From Plasmopara viticola (Eukaryota; Oomycota; Peronosporomycetes; Peronosporales; Peronosporaceae): 64,000 nt of DNA. The DNA lies in the NCBI GenBank assembly GCA_001695595.3, contig MBPM02000085.1, positions 124,001-188,000 on the forward strand, given 5' to 3'. A program made the translations under genes and the position numbers. The number at the start of each line of letters is the position of its first letter. Positions within the stretch are counted from its first letter, which is position 1. Shown here in pieces: positions 18,535 to 29,615 of this stretch. The notes under the pieces are model-generated. The model saw nothing but the letters and a program-made list of their open reading frames with translations, ran no database searches and was not told the DNA's origin.

Positions 18535-21429
18535 GAGGCCAATTTGACTAGCTCGTTGGGATGCCATGGGGACACCACGTCGTACCTCTGGCACCTTCGA
18601 CTAGGTCACATTGGTCACGGTGGTCTTTCGACTATTGTTGCAAAAGGCTGTGGAGCAGGTATTGACCTGAAGTCTGTTAACAAGTGGGAGCTGTGCAAAG
18701 GATGCGCTCTTGGCAAACAGACGCGGGTAAGCTTCATGAAGTCTTCACCCAATCGGGCAAAGAAACTTCTTGAAGTCATTCACAGCGATGTGTGTGGACC
18801 CATGCAAACGGCGACATTCAGTGGCAAGCGCTATTTTGCTACTTTTATCGATGAGAAGTCGCATTACTGTGCTGTATACTTGCTACGAAACAAGTCCGAG
18901 GTTGCCGACAAGTTTGCTGCTTTCGTTGCGATGGCCGAAAACCAGACGAACATGCGCGTTAAATCACTCTGTTGTCATAATGGTGGCGAGTACACTTCTC
19001 GAACAATGGCTAAGTTTTGTGCAGAGCGTGGCATCATACAGAAGTTTACGCCACCATACACGCCACAACTGAATGGAGTCGCAGAACGCATGAATCGTAC
19101 ACTTGTTGAATGTGGACGATGTATGCTGGAGCACGCTGGTCTGCCAAAAACTTATTGGGGTGAAGCTGTTTTAACTGCTGCGTTTCTTCGCAACCGATGT
19201 CCGACACGAGCTGTTGAACATAATACGTCGCCGTTTCAGCTGTGGACTGGCAAGAAGCCTTTGTTGGCAAATTTGAAGGTATTCGGCTGCCATGCTTACG
19301 TCTCGGTTCTAAAAGAGAAACGATCCAAGTTTGATGCACGTTCGACTCGATGCCGTTTCCTTGGCTATTCGGATCATGAAAAGGCGTACAGGTTTGAAGA
19401 AATCGGTAGCGGTCGCGTTCTATTGAGTCGGGACGCAAATTACATGGAAGATACTTTTGACGACGAGAAACCAAGTACCAAGTCGTCAGAAGCTGTATTT
19501 GACGAGACCGAAACAGCCAATTTTGACCGCTCAGAAAATGAAAACGCTATGCAAGATCAGGACATGAAGCCTGAAAAGAAGCAGCACGCAGGCACTCAGC
19601 CTATTGTGGACTTGGATTTTGAGCCTGGCAGCAAACGACACCAGCGGAACCAATCGCTTGAAAAAGCAGCGAATATTCCAACAGCAAAGAGGTCAACTCG
19701 CTATCAATCGCTGGAGGAAATATCTGCTACGGCCCAAGATTTCGAAGCGGCCTTTGTTGTGGATTCAGTGGGAGAAATGCCGACAACTTTCAAGTCGGCA
19801 ATGGAATCCAGCAACGCGGCCGAATGGAAAGAGGCGTGTGATGCCGAAGTGAGCTCTCTTCGCAAGAACAAGACCTGGGACTTAGTACCTTTGCCGAAAG
19901 GTCGCCAGGCTATTGGCTGTAGATGGGTCTTCCGGATCAAAGAAAATCAAGCCGGAAAGATCGAGCGGTTCAAAGCACGACTCGTGGCCAAAGGCTTTTC
20001 TCAGAAGTATGGAGTCGACTACGAAGAGACTTTCGCTCCAGTGGCCAAGTTTACTTCGATCAGGATTCTACTAAGTCTGTCGGCCAAGCACAATTTAATG
20101 CTGCATCAGATGGACGTCAAGACAGCCTTTCTCAATGGCACTTTGGACGAGGACATTTACATGGCGCAACCGGATGGATATGTCAACGACGTATACCCAA
20201 ACTACGTCTGTCAGCTAAAGCGCTCCCTTTATGGTTTGAAGCAGTCGCCACGGATGTGGAACCAGACAATTGACGCGTTCATGCTGGAAATAAAGTTTAC
20301 GAAGTGTGATGCCGACCATTGCATTTACGTCAAGCGCAATGACGAAGAATTGATCCTCGTGGCACTTTACGTTGATGACCTGGTGCTTGCGTGCAACAAC
20401 GACTTGCTGCTGAAGAGGACTAAGAAAGCACTCAGCGAGCGATTCGAAATGACGGATCTTGGTCGACTCAAGTTCTTTTTGGGCATGGAGATTCATTAAG
20501 AAACTTTGAGTGGTAACGTGTCCATTCGCCAGACAAAATTCGCGAGTGACATCTTGAAAAAGTTTGGAATGGAATACAGCAATCCCGTCAGGACACCGCA
20601 AGATCCGGGACTCAAGTTGACCAAGGCCATGTGCGAAGAGGGTGTTGTCATGAAGAGACGATGGCAAAAGTCCCTTATCGAAATGCCGTTGGTTGCCTCA
20701 TGTACTTGATGGTCGGGACTCGGCCGGACCTAGCAGCCTCAGTGGGAGTTCTCAGCCAATTTGCCTCGGACCCATGTCCAACTCACTGGCAGGCACTCAA
20801 AAGGGTCTTCTGATACATTCAAGGAACAAAGACGCACGGCATTACATTTCAAGCTCAAAACCAAGAAGGACTTCGAGGCTATTCCGATGCAGATTGGGCA
20901 GGCGATTTGGAAACCCGAAGAAGCACAAGCGGTTATGCGTTCATGATGAATGGAGGTTGCATCAGCTGGAGAAGCAAGAAACAACGGACAGGCACTTTCT
21001 TCTACAGAAGCAGAGTACATGGCTTTGACAGAAGCAGCTCAAGAGGCAACTTGGTTAAAAACCTTTCTGTGCGAACTTGGTGAACTATCAAGAGGTCAAG
21101 TGATCAAGATCTACGAGGACAATCAAGGTTTCATCGCTTTGGCTAAGAATCCAGAGTTTCACAAGCGCACCAAGCATATCGACATTCGGTACCACTTCGT
21201 GCGGGAGAAAGTAGAAGACGGTCAAGTCATGCTGCAGTATTGTTCGACGCACGACATGCTCGCTGACATCATGACCAAGCCAATAACTGCGGCCCAATTT
21301 CAATATCTTCGGAACAAATTGGGCATCAAGTCTCCAAGCGCTGACGAGTCGAGTGGGAGTGTTGGAGATACGACTCTTGTCGAAGATGTTGGCAGACAGA
21401 CGCCTCGATTAGCGACAACATATCGGTAA
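18535..21429 (+). pseudogene. gag-pol: A4-2 pol (integrase, RT, RNase H) after B1-1
   Basis: Resumes with EANLTSSLGCHGD after the AAGAC duplication. It has the GAG-pre-integrase region, integrase HSDVCGPM near 18780, CHNGGEY in place of CDNGGEY near 18972 (the central catalytic Asp is His here) and VAERMNR near 19078. RT has YVDD near 20371. TAA at 20497-20499 and the frameshift near 20634 are the same lesions as in A4-1. It has added its own TGA near 20811 and a two-base deletion near 20991. The stop in the LTR is at 21427-21429. Confidence 0.9.
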
Positions 21430-21672
21430 GTACCGGTATCTGTAATCAGTTGTTGTCTGACTGAGGGAGCGGGTTCAAGATGGGCAAAAGATCGGTTTCG
21501 GGATGTGATTGCGCCCAGATGGGAAGATGGTTGCGCCCGGATGGTGAGTTGTTCTGATTGGCTTAGATAAATCATTGGTTCAGAGGTAGCATGTAGTTGC
21601 GAACTAAGGACCTTTTAAATATATTTACTTTGCATTTTGCCATCTTCAGCTCAAGTGACCTTTTATTCAATA
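21360..21672 (+). repeat. Mosaic LTR: A4-type start, A2-type end
   Basis: 313 bp. The first part (TGTTGGAGATACGACTCTTG and onward) matches the A4 LTR at 12221. The last part (ATCTTCAGCTCAAGTGACC to CAATA) matches the A2 LTR. A4 pol lies on its left and A2 gag on its right. This is what recombination between an A4 3' LTR and an A2 5' LTR would leave. Confidence 0.88.
21625..21657 (+). promoter_or_regulatory. Core promoter module in the mosaic LTR
   Basis: TTACTTTGCATTTTGCC (21625-21641), five bases, then CAGCTCAAGTG (21647-21657). It has the same order and spacing as in the A1, B2, B3 and B4 LTRs. Confidence 0.55.
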
Positions 21673-21676
21673 GGTT

Positions 21677-22689
21677 ATGAGCCCAAGCCCCGCAGACTCT
21701 GCCTTCTTCGCCCCCGCCTCTGACATCGCCTTCGCCGCCACCATGGACGCCACACCGAGCCGAATCAACAAGTTCGACGGAACGAACTTCCATACGTGGA
21801 AGTTCAAGATGCGAATGGTGTTGGAGGAGCGCGACCTCTGGGAAGTTGCGAGCGGGGAGATAAAGCTTGAGCAGCTGAGTAACCCGATGGACCAGTCGAC
21901 CTTTAAGCGTAAGGCTCGAAAGGCGCTGGCGATAATCTGTCTTGCGATGGAGGACTCGCAGCTGCCTCTGGTTCGCTCGGCCAAGGATGCGTATGATGCA
22001 TGGTCAAGATTGGAAGGACACTTCGAGAAGAGGAGCCTGGCAAACAAGCTCTTCCTTCGTCGCAGGTTCTTCACGACGATGATGGAGGATGGCGACGGTG
22101 TGCTAGAGCACATCAACAAGCTCAAGACGTTGGCCGAGCAGCTTGACGCGGTGGGCGCCCCGGTGAGTGAGGACGACCTGGTAATCACGCTTCTTGGAAG
22201 TCTGTGTGATTCGTACCAGTTCCTCATCACGGCGCTGGAGTCGCGCTCGGACACGCTGACATGGGAGCTTGTGACGTCGCGTCTGTTACACGAAGAGATG
22301 AAACGCAAGGAACAAGGTGGCGGCGTCGATGGAGCCGCGCACGGGCAAGGACAAGCGTTTGTGACGTCGGACAACGGACGGCGCAAGGGACGCCAAGCGA
22401 CTGCTAAGGCCAGCAGTGCGTGCCATTACTGTAGAGAACACGGGCATTGGATCGCCAAGTGCCCCGTGAGAATTCGTGAAAACGCAGATCGACAACGGCC
22501 AGCACAGCGTGCAAATATCGCGCAGAGCGAAGTCGACTCTGGTGATTTTCTCTTCTCGGTTGGTGGAAACTCAAGCACCACCAAGTCGAGTTGCGTATGG
22601 CTGGTTGACTCGGGTGCAACGCAGCACATGACTTTTTCAAGAGAGCTCATGAGAAATTACAAGGAAATTCCTCCGGTGGATGTACATCT
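21677..22689 (+). pseudogene. gag-pol: A2-2 gag and protease fragment
   Basis: Open from MSPSPADS through the CCHC region and the protease VDSGATQHM to VHL, then cut by the B1-2 LTR. The reading then enters that LTR and stops at 22708. The knuckle reads CHYCREHGHW, with Arg replacing the Gly that follows the second Cys in A2-1. The metal-binding Cys and His residues are kept. Integrase, RT and RNase H are missing. Confidence 0.9.
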
Positions 22690-23028
22690 TGAAGAAAGGC
22701 TATGCTGAGGGCTTGATGAAAGACGGAGGTGAGGCAGCCGAAGCGTGAGCGAGGCAGCCGAGGCGAAGGAAGGAAGTTGGGGGTTGAATGGAAATTCAGA
22801 AGTGATTGATTTATCGGAGTTAGTTTGGTTGCTGCTAAAGACACGCAGCAGTGCATCCTATCACTTAGTGCATCTAATCACAATCATTCCCTACTCGTCC
22901 AATCAACCTACTCGTCTAATCATCGCGTGATCGTATTGGACCGGTTCGGTCTAACCGGTTAATGGGTACAAGTGGTACAGTGTACCCACTGAACCCATAA
23001 GACACCGGTGAGCTGTCCACCTGCAACA
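22690..23028 (-). repeat. B1-2 3' LTR
   Basis: 339 bp, by eye identical to the B1-1 3' LTR at 13800-14138. It abuts A2-2 gag after CATCT, the presumptive left target copy. Confidence 0.94.
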
Positions 23029-23035
23029 CGCCCCC

Positions 23036-24793
23036 TCAATGCGAGCACGCGTGAACGCCAAGTGCCGTTGTCAAGTCCTTGTGACGAGGTCCGCCGAGTC
23101 CCTTGGTCGAGATGTCCGCCAACATGGTCGCAGTCTCGCAGTACTCGACGATCACTTCGCCGCGCTTGACTTCATCACGGACGTGATGGTACTTGATGTC
23201 GATGTGCTTGGCGCGGCCATGGTTCACGGGGTTCTTGGTCATTTTGATACACGACTGATTGTCTTCGTAGATCTTCAAGTCGGGAGTGTCTTCGCCCGCA
23301 GCCGTCAAAATCTCGCACAAAAGGTTGTGCACCCACTTGCCTTCTTGAATCGCCAAGCTGAGTGCGATGTACTCGGCTTCGCTCGTGGAGAGAGACACAC
23401 TTGACTGCTTCTTGGATCCCCACGACACTGGTCCATCGGCAACTTGAAATAGGTAACCCGAAGTTGACTTGCGATCACTGTGGTCACCAGCCCAGTCCGC
23501 ATCGGAGTAGCCGCGAAAGTCGATACCTTTGGCTGGCGTGAAGCGGATCCCGTGCGACTTGGTGCCTTGAAGGTAACGAAAGATCCGCTTGACCGCAATC
23601 CAGTGCTCGACTTGGGGATTCTCCATGAAGCGCGACACATATCCAACCGCAAAAGCAATGTCCGGGTGAGTCGAAGTCATCAGGTGCATGAGTGCGCCAA
23701 CGGCTTCACGAAATGGCGCGTCCAACTTGGTTGAGGCATTACTTGCAACCAACTTCATGCTGAGATCGACCGGACTTGACGCAGGCTTGCACTTGTCCAT
23801 GCCAAATCGCTCGAGAATGTCGTTGATGTAGCGAGCTTGGGACAGAGTGACACTGCTATCCGCGTTGTCGACCACTTCGATGCCGAGAATGAAGGAACAC
23901 TTGCCGCTGTCGGTCATCTCGAAGCGTGACTTGAGTTGTTGCTTGACTTCCGCAATCAACGTCGCCGAACTTCCGGTCACCAAAACATCGTCCACGTACA
24001 CCAGCATCAGCACGCACTCGTCGTCGACAACCTTGATGTACAGGCACGGGTCATAGCTTGAGACTCGAAATCCGATGGAGCGCATATACTCATCGAAAGT
24101 CTCGTTCCACACTCGAGAAGCTTGCTTGAGACCGTAGATCGCCTTGAGCAGTTCCACGCAGTCGAATCCGTCGTCGAGCTCCACGCCTTCCGGAACGCTG
24201 CAAAACACTTTCTCCTTCATCAAGCCGTACAGGAAAGCTGTGACAACATCGAGCTGGTCCAGCGGCCATCCGAAGTGCTTGGCGAGGGCGATGATCATCC
24301 GCAAAGTGACGTACTTGACCACCGGCGAAAACGTCTCAGTGTAGTCGACCCATATTTCTGCACGAAACCTTTGGCGACGAGTCGAGCCTTGTACTTCTCG
24401 ATGGATCCGTCGGCTTTGCGCTTGATCTTGAACACCCACTTGGTTCCCACCGCACGTTGGTTGTTGGGCAACTTCGCAGCACGAAACACACCACGTAGTC
24501 GCATCGACTTGAGTTCCGCGCGAATTGCCTTGCGCCAGTGAACTTGGTCGGGTCCATTCACAGCTTCTTGAAACGTCTTCGGTTCGGCGCTGTCACTTGC
24601 TTCCACAGCATTCGCACTTGCACGCCAAAACATAGGCGGAGTTGAGTCGTCTTCTTCAATATCTTCCGATTTTTCTTCTTGAGCCGAAGCCGATCGCCCT
24701 TGATCTTGACTGTCCGAGTCGCTTCCAGGTGCGCTTGCTTCTTCCAGTCCAGCATTACGACGAGGGCGGCGAATTTTTTCGCGAGTGTCCGGT
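23036..24793 (-). pseudogene. gag-pol: B1-2 pol fragment (linker, RT, RNase H) with a frameshift
   Basis: From the stop in the polypurine tract (23036-23038) backwards through RNase H (DADWAGD near 23490) and RT (YVDD near 23987-23998) to the start of RT and the acidic linker. One C is missing near 24350 (GACCCATATT against GACCCCATATT in B1-1), which splits RT into two frames. Upstream of the lesion the frame is continuous with the A3-2 gag-pol, forming a fusion ORF. Confidence 0.92.
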
Positions 24794-27700
24794 GGATTGC
24801 TGCTCACCATGCCGAACTTCGTCAAAATGTCTTTGGCGAACTTGGTCTGACGCATTGCCACGATACCAGCAGAACGATCCTGTTCAATTTCGATGCCCAG
24901 AAAATACTTGAGATCACTCAAGTCAGTCATGTCGAAACCCTCGCTTAATGCTTGCTTAGTTGACTTGAGCATCCTGTCGTCACTGCTCGCGGGAACCAAA
25001 TCATCAACGTAAAGAGCCACAAGAATCATGTGCTGGTCATCTCGCTTCACGTACACACAATGATTGGCTTCGCACTTCTTGAATCCCAGCATAATCATGA
25101 ACTTGTCAATCGTCTGATTCCACATACGAGGTGACTGTTTCAATCCGTAAAGCGACCGCTTGAGCTGACAAACATGATCTGGCTGGCGTTCGTCCTCGTA
25201 ACCTTGTGGCTGAACCATGTAGATGTCTTCATCGAGGGACCCATTCAAGAAGGCTGTCTTGACATCCATCTGGTTCACTTTAAGTCCGTACTTGGCTGTC
25301 AAACTGAGGAGAATCCGTATTGAAGTAAACTTGGCCACCGGTGCAAATGTTTCATCATAGTCGATACCGTGCTTTTGCGAAAATCCTTTGGCGACAAGTC
25401 GAGCCTTGAATCGCTCGATCCCTCCTGCTTGATTCTCCTTGACTCGAAACACCCATCGACAGCCAATAGCTTTTCGTCCTCGAGGCAACGGCACCAACGA
25501 CCATGTCTTGTTTTTGCGGAGGGAGTCGATTTCTGAGTCGCATGCCTCTTTCCACTTGGCCGCGTTGCTAGATTCCATTGCCGACTTGTACGTAGTTGGC
25601 ACTTCTCCCACTGAATCTACAACAAAGGCCGCTTCAAAATCGCCATCCCCGTGAGCCACTGCTGACATCTCGTCCAGTGACATCTGTGGTCGGCTTTGGC
25701 GCTTGGGCCTTGGGGAGTCTGCAACCTTCTCTAGCGATCGCGACCGCTGAATACGCTTACTTCCGGGTTCGACCTCCACATCCGGAGCCGAAACTTCTTC
25801 TTGCTCGCAGTCAGTCCCATTAGATCCTGCCGAACTATCGCTTGCATCATCTTGAATAATCACTTCATTGCTGTCATAACTTTGTCTCCCACTGTCGAAG
25901 ACATCCTCCATGAACTGTGCGTCGCGGCTCACAAGTACTCGACCACTCACAATTTCTTCAAAGCGGTACGCTTTTTCGTGATCCGAGTAACCAAGAAATC
26001 GGCACCGCACCGATCGAACATCAAACTTGGTCCGTTTTTCCTTCGGCACTTGAACGTACGCGTGGCAACCAAAAACCTTAAGGTTTGCCAGAAGCGGTTT
26101 CTTGCCGGTCCAAATTTGATGAGGTGACATGTCGGACTTGATAGCGCGCGTTGGACACCGATTCCGTAGGAAAGTGGCAGTCATGACGGCTTCACCCCAG
26201 TAAGACTTCGGCAAGTTGGCGTGCTCTAGCATACAGCGAGCACATTCCACAAGCGTCCGATTCATTCGCTCTGCAACGCCATTTAGCTGGGGTGTGTACG
26301 GCGGTGTCAATTTCTGTACAATACCACGCTCTGCACAGAACTTCGTCATGGCGCCGTTCACGTATTCTCCGCCATTATCGCAACGAAGTGTCTTGACGCG
26401 GCGGCAAGTTTGGTTTTCCGCTAGCGCAACAAATTCTGCAAACTTGTCGGATACTTCAGACTTGTTTCTGAGCAAGAAGACAACGCAAAAATGCGACTTT
26501 TCGTCAACAAATGTAACGAAATAGCGCTTGCCTCCAAACGTTGGTGATTGCATGGGACCGCACACGTCGCTGTGAATAGTCTCCAACACGTGTTTGGCAC
26601 GACTTGGGGAGGACTTCATAAAGCTCACCCGCGTCTGTTTGCCCAGCGCACAGCCCTCGCATGTTTCCCACTGAGTAGCTGTCTTGAGGTTGATACCAAT
26701 TCCATACTTCTTCTTGACAATGGCATCTAGACCGCCGTAACCAATGTGGCCAAGTCGAAGGTGCCAGAGGTACGACGTAGTGTCCCCATGGCATCCCGAC
26801 GAACTAATCACATTGGCTGCGTCAACATTGACAGGCGTCATGCAGAGCCTGAACAAACCCTTGCCTTCGTGAACACCAAGCTTCCAACGGACACCTTTAG
26901 CTTCGGCAAAACATCCATCGCGCTCAAACGTGACCGGACCAACATCCTTCGTAAAGCGTCCAATGGAAAAAAGATTGCGCGAAAGCTTTGGGATGTGCCA
27001 CACTGTAGTAAGCACACCCTTCTTGAGTCCGCGCGGAGTAGCCATAGACATAACAATGTCACCCGTGCCCACTGCCTGAACCACTCCATCATCTGCAAGA
27101 TGCAAGTCCATCGGTGAGATTGTCTTGTAATCCTTCATGTACTCTCGCGAGTACGTCATGTGCTGCGTCGCACCCGAGTCGACCAGCCACACAGAACTTG
27201 ACTTGGTGGTACTCCCACCAACCGAAAACAAAAATTCGCCAGAGTAATCCTCACTCTGCGCGACATTAGCGCGTTGCGTCCTTTGACACTCTCCTATCTC
27301 TCGAATTCGAGCCGGACATTTTGCGATCCAGTGCCCTTGCTCGCCACAGTAGTGGCAGGTTCTCGTGGGCTTCATTGAGACTTGTCGTCCCTTGCGCCGT
27401 CCATTGTCCGCTGACACGAATGCTTGCACCTGACCGTGCACGGCTCCATCGACGCCGCCATCGTGTTCCTTGCGCTTCATATCCTCGTGAAGCAGCCGAG
27501 ACGTCAAAAGCTCCCAAGACAGCGAGTCGGCTCTTGACTCCAATGCTGTAATGAGAAATGCGAACGACTCACTGAGACTTGCAAGAAGCGTGATCACCAA
27601 GTCGTCCTCGCTTACTGGAGCACCAACCGCGTCGAGTTGCTCCGCTAAAGTCTTCATCTTGTTGATATGCGCGAGCACATCCTCACCTTCTTCCATCTTG

Positions 27701-28095
27701 GCCGTGAAGAAACGACGACGAAGAAAGAGCTTATTGGCCAAACTCTTCTTCTCGAAATGTCCCTCGAGCCTTGACCATGCATCGTGCGCACCACTTGACG
27801 ACCGGACCAGTGGCAGTTGCGAGTCTTCCATCGCAAGACAGATTATCGCTAGTGCTTTCCGAGACTTCCTCTTGTAAGTCGACTGATCCATCGCATTCGT
27901 GCAGTGCTCCAGCTTGATCTCACCACTTGCGACTTCCCACAGGTCCCTCTCCTCCAGCACCATCTGCATCTTGAACTTCCAGGTGTGAAAGTTGGTGCCG
28001 TCGAACTTGTTGATTCGACTTGGCATAGACGCGTCCATGGTGGCGAAGGCAGAGTCAGAGAAGGGGGAGGTAGAGTCGGCGGGGCTTGGGCTCAT
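24794..28095 (-). pseudogene. gag-pol: A3-2 gag-pol, truncated and fused in frame to B1-2
   Basis: Starts MSPSPADSTSPFSDS in the primer-binding site. It is open through gag, CCHC knuckle CHYCGEQGHWIAKC, protease VDSGATQHM, integrase (HSDVCGPM, CDNGGEY, VAERMNR) and RT with YVDD at 25000-25011. After KFGMVSSNP it passes without a stop into the B1 sequence [13 protein letters not shown]. The combined frame (28095 to 24295) has 1266 codons and ends at the B1-2 frameshift. It lacks RNase H of either family, so it cannot complete reverse transcription by itself. Confidence 0.93.
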
Positions 28096-28099
28096 AACC

Positions 28100-28433
28100 T
28101 GTTGAAAAGGTCGAAGTGAGCACTAGTTGGCAAAATGCAAAGTAAATATATTTAATGGTCCTTAGTTCGCAACTACATGCTACCTCTAAGCCAATGATTT
28201 ATCTAAGCCAATCAGAATGACTCACCGTCCGGGCGCAATCATCATCCCATCCGGGCGCAATCATCTTCCCATCACGAAACCGATCTTTTGCCCATCTTGA
28301 ACCCGCTCCCTAAGTCAGTCATCAACTGATTGCAGATACCGGTACTTACCGGTATGAAGTCGCTGGTCGAGGCGTTTCTTTCACGGCATCTTCGACAACA
28401 CCAGTATCTTGTCGAGGCGCATTCTTGTCAACA
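28100..28433 (-). repeat. A3-2 5' LTR
   Basis: 334 bp, TGTTGACAAG to CAACA on the minus strand. It has the A3-specific 33-bp U3 extension and two TACCGGTA palindromes (near 28337-28354). Confidence 0.94.
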
Positions 28434-29266
28434 ACTCCGAAAGAAAAGCGGCTCAAGTGGGACCCCGAGGCTCGTGCAGGGATTTTCGTGGGTTACGAAG
28501 AGGTGTCCAAGGCTTATAGGGTTTTTGATATTGAGGCTGGACAAGTGGTGATTACTCGCGATGTCACCTTCGACGAATCAAGTTTCGGCATCTTGGATAT
28601 GAGTAGTGGTGATCATGAAGATGACGATGATGATTTCGACCTCGACTCGCTAAGCATCAATGATCTGGATGCAGCTCATCCGATGATCTTCAAGCAGGCG
28701 GGAAAGCGCAAGGAGCGTACAAGTGTGACGAATACTGATCGCAACTCGACAAGCACCAACCATGAGCATCACGGAGCTGGACTTGAAGAGGGAAGCGCTC
28801 CTGAAGGGTCAAACGAACGTCGAGCCAAGCGCAGATCAGTCGAGCGGACATCACGTTTTCCCGCGGGTGAAGAAGAGAAAGCCACACCGGATGATGACGC
28901 TACCCCTCCTGTCTTTTGGCGAGCAAGTGCAAACGCGGTCGAAGCCGGCGATCTGTCAGAGCCAACGACATTTCAAGATGCTGTTAGCGGGCCTGACCAA
29001 GTTCACTGGCGCAAGGCTATCCATGCAGAACTGGACTCGTTGCACCTTCGTGGCGTGTTTCGAGCCGCTAAACTGCCCACCGGACAGCAAGCCATTGGAA
29101 CCAAGTGGGTGTTCAAGATTAAGCGCAAGGCCGACGGATCCATTGAAAAGTACAAGGCGCGTCTCGTGGCTAAAGGATTCAAGCAAAAATTTGGCATCGA
29201 TTATACGGAAACGTTCTCGCCCGTTGTCAAGTATGTGACATTGCGAATGGTGATCAGTTTGACCAA
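28434..29266 (+). CDS. gag-pol: B2-1 pol segment (integrase tail, linker, start of RT)
   Basis: Open from [14 protein letters not shown] (integrase C-terminal region) through an acidic Asp/Glu-rich linker (about 28600-28690) and [17 protein letters not shown] to the RT N-terminus ([38 protein letters not shown]). It is cut after VISLT by B1-3; the codon begun at 29265 is completed at 34008. There is no natural start in this piece, since an apparent TTG start lies in the A3-2 LTR. Confidence 0.9.
29262..29266. repeat. Target-site duplication of B1-3 (ACCAA)
   Basis: ACCAA at 29262-29266 is repeated at 34003-34007. Removing one copy restores the B2-1 frame (SLT then KYFGW). Confidence 0.95.
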
Positions 29267-29608
29267 TAAAGAAAGGCTATGCTGAGGGCTTGATGAAAGA
29301 CGGAGGTGAGGCAGCCGAAGCGTGAGCGAGGCAGTCGAGGCGAAGGAAGGAAGTTGGGGGTTGAATGGAAGTTCAGAAGTAATTGATTTATCGGAGTTAG
29401 TTTGGTTGCTGCTAAAGACACGCAGCAGTGCATCCTATCACTTTTTAGTGCATCTAATCACAATCATTCCCTACTCGTCCAATCAACCTACTCGTCTAAT
29501 CATCGTGTGGTCGTATTGGACCGGTTCGGTCTAACCGGTTAATGGGTACAAGTGGTACAGTGTACCCACTGAACCCATAAGACACCGGTGAGCTGTCCAC
29601 CTGCAACA
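29267..29608 (-). repeat. B1-3 3' LTR
   Basis: 342 bp. The inner end is TTTA on the minus strand instead of the CTTCA of B1-1. About six differences from the 5' copy. Confidence 0.93.
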
Positions 29609-29615
29609 CGCCCCC

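Larger units (their letters stand above)
12221..21672 (+). mobile_element. A4-2: second A4 unit of the tandem array, split by B1-1
   Basis: 5' LTR 12221-12519 (shared with A4-1), body 12520-13799 and 18535-21359, and a downstream LTR at 21360-21672 that is a mosaic of A4 and A2. B1-1 interrupts it with target duplication AAGAC. No single pair of flanking target duplications can be assigned because both ends are shared junctions. Confidence 0.9.
21360..22689 (+). mobile_element. A2-2: 5' fragment of an A2 element, third unit of the array
   Basis: Mosaic LTR, primer-binding site (21673-21684) and gag/protease up to 22689, where the B1-2 LTR begins. It is nearly identical to the matching part of A2-1 but in the opposite orientation, forming an inverted repeat with 8670-9670. 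The rest of the element is not in the window. Confidence 0.9.
22690..24793 (-). mobile_element. B1-2: 3' half of a B1 element, truncated
   Basis: 3' LTR (22690-23028) and pol C-terminal half. By eye it matches B1-1 almost base for base. At 24793/24794 it changes abruptly to A3 sequence. The 5' half, its LTR and the second target duplication are gone, so this is a deletion junction rather than an insertion edge. Confidence 0.92.
24794..28433 (-). mobile_element. A3-2: 5' two-thirds of an A3 element, truncated by deletion
   Basis: 5' LTR (28100-28433), primer-binding site (28088-28099) and gag-pol down to the middle of RT, where it fuses to B1-2. On its right it abuts family B pol (B2-1) with presumptive target copy ACTCC (28434-28438). 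Its 3' LTR is lost. Confidence 0.92.
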
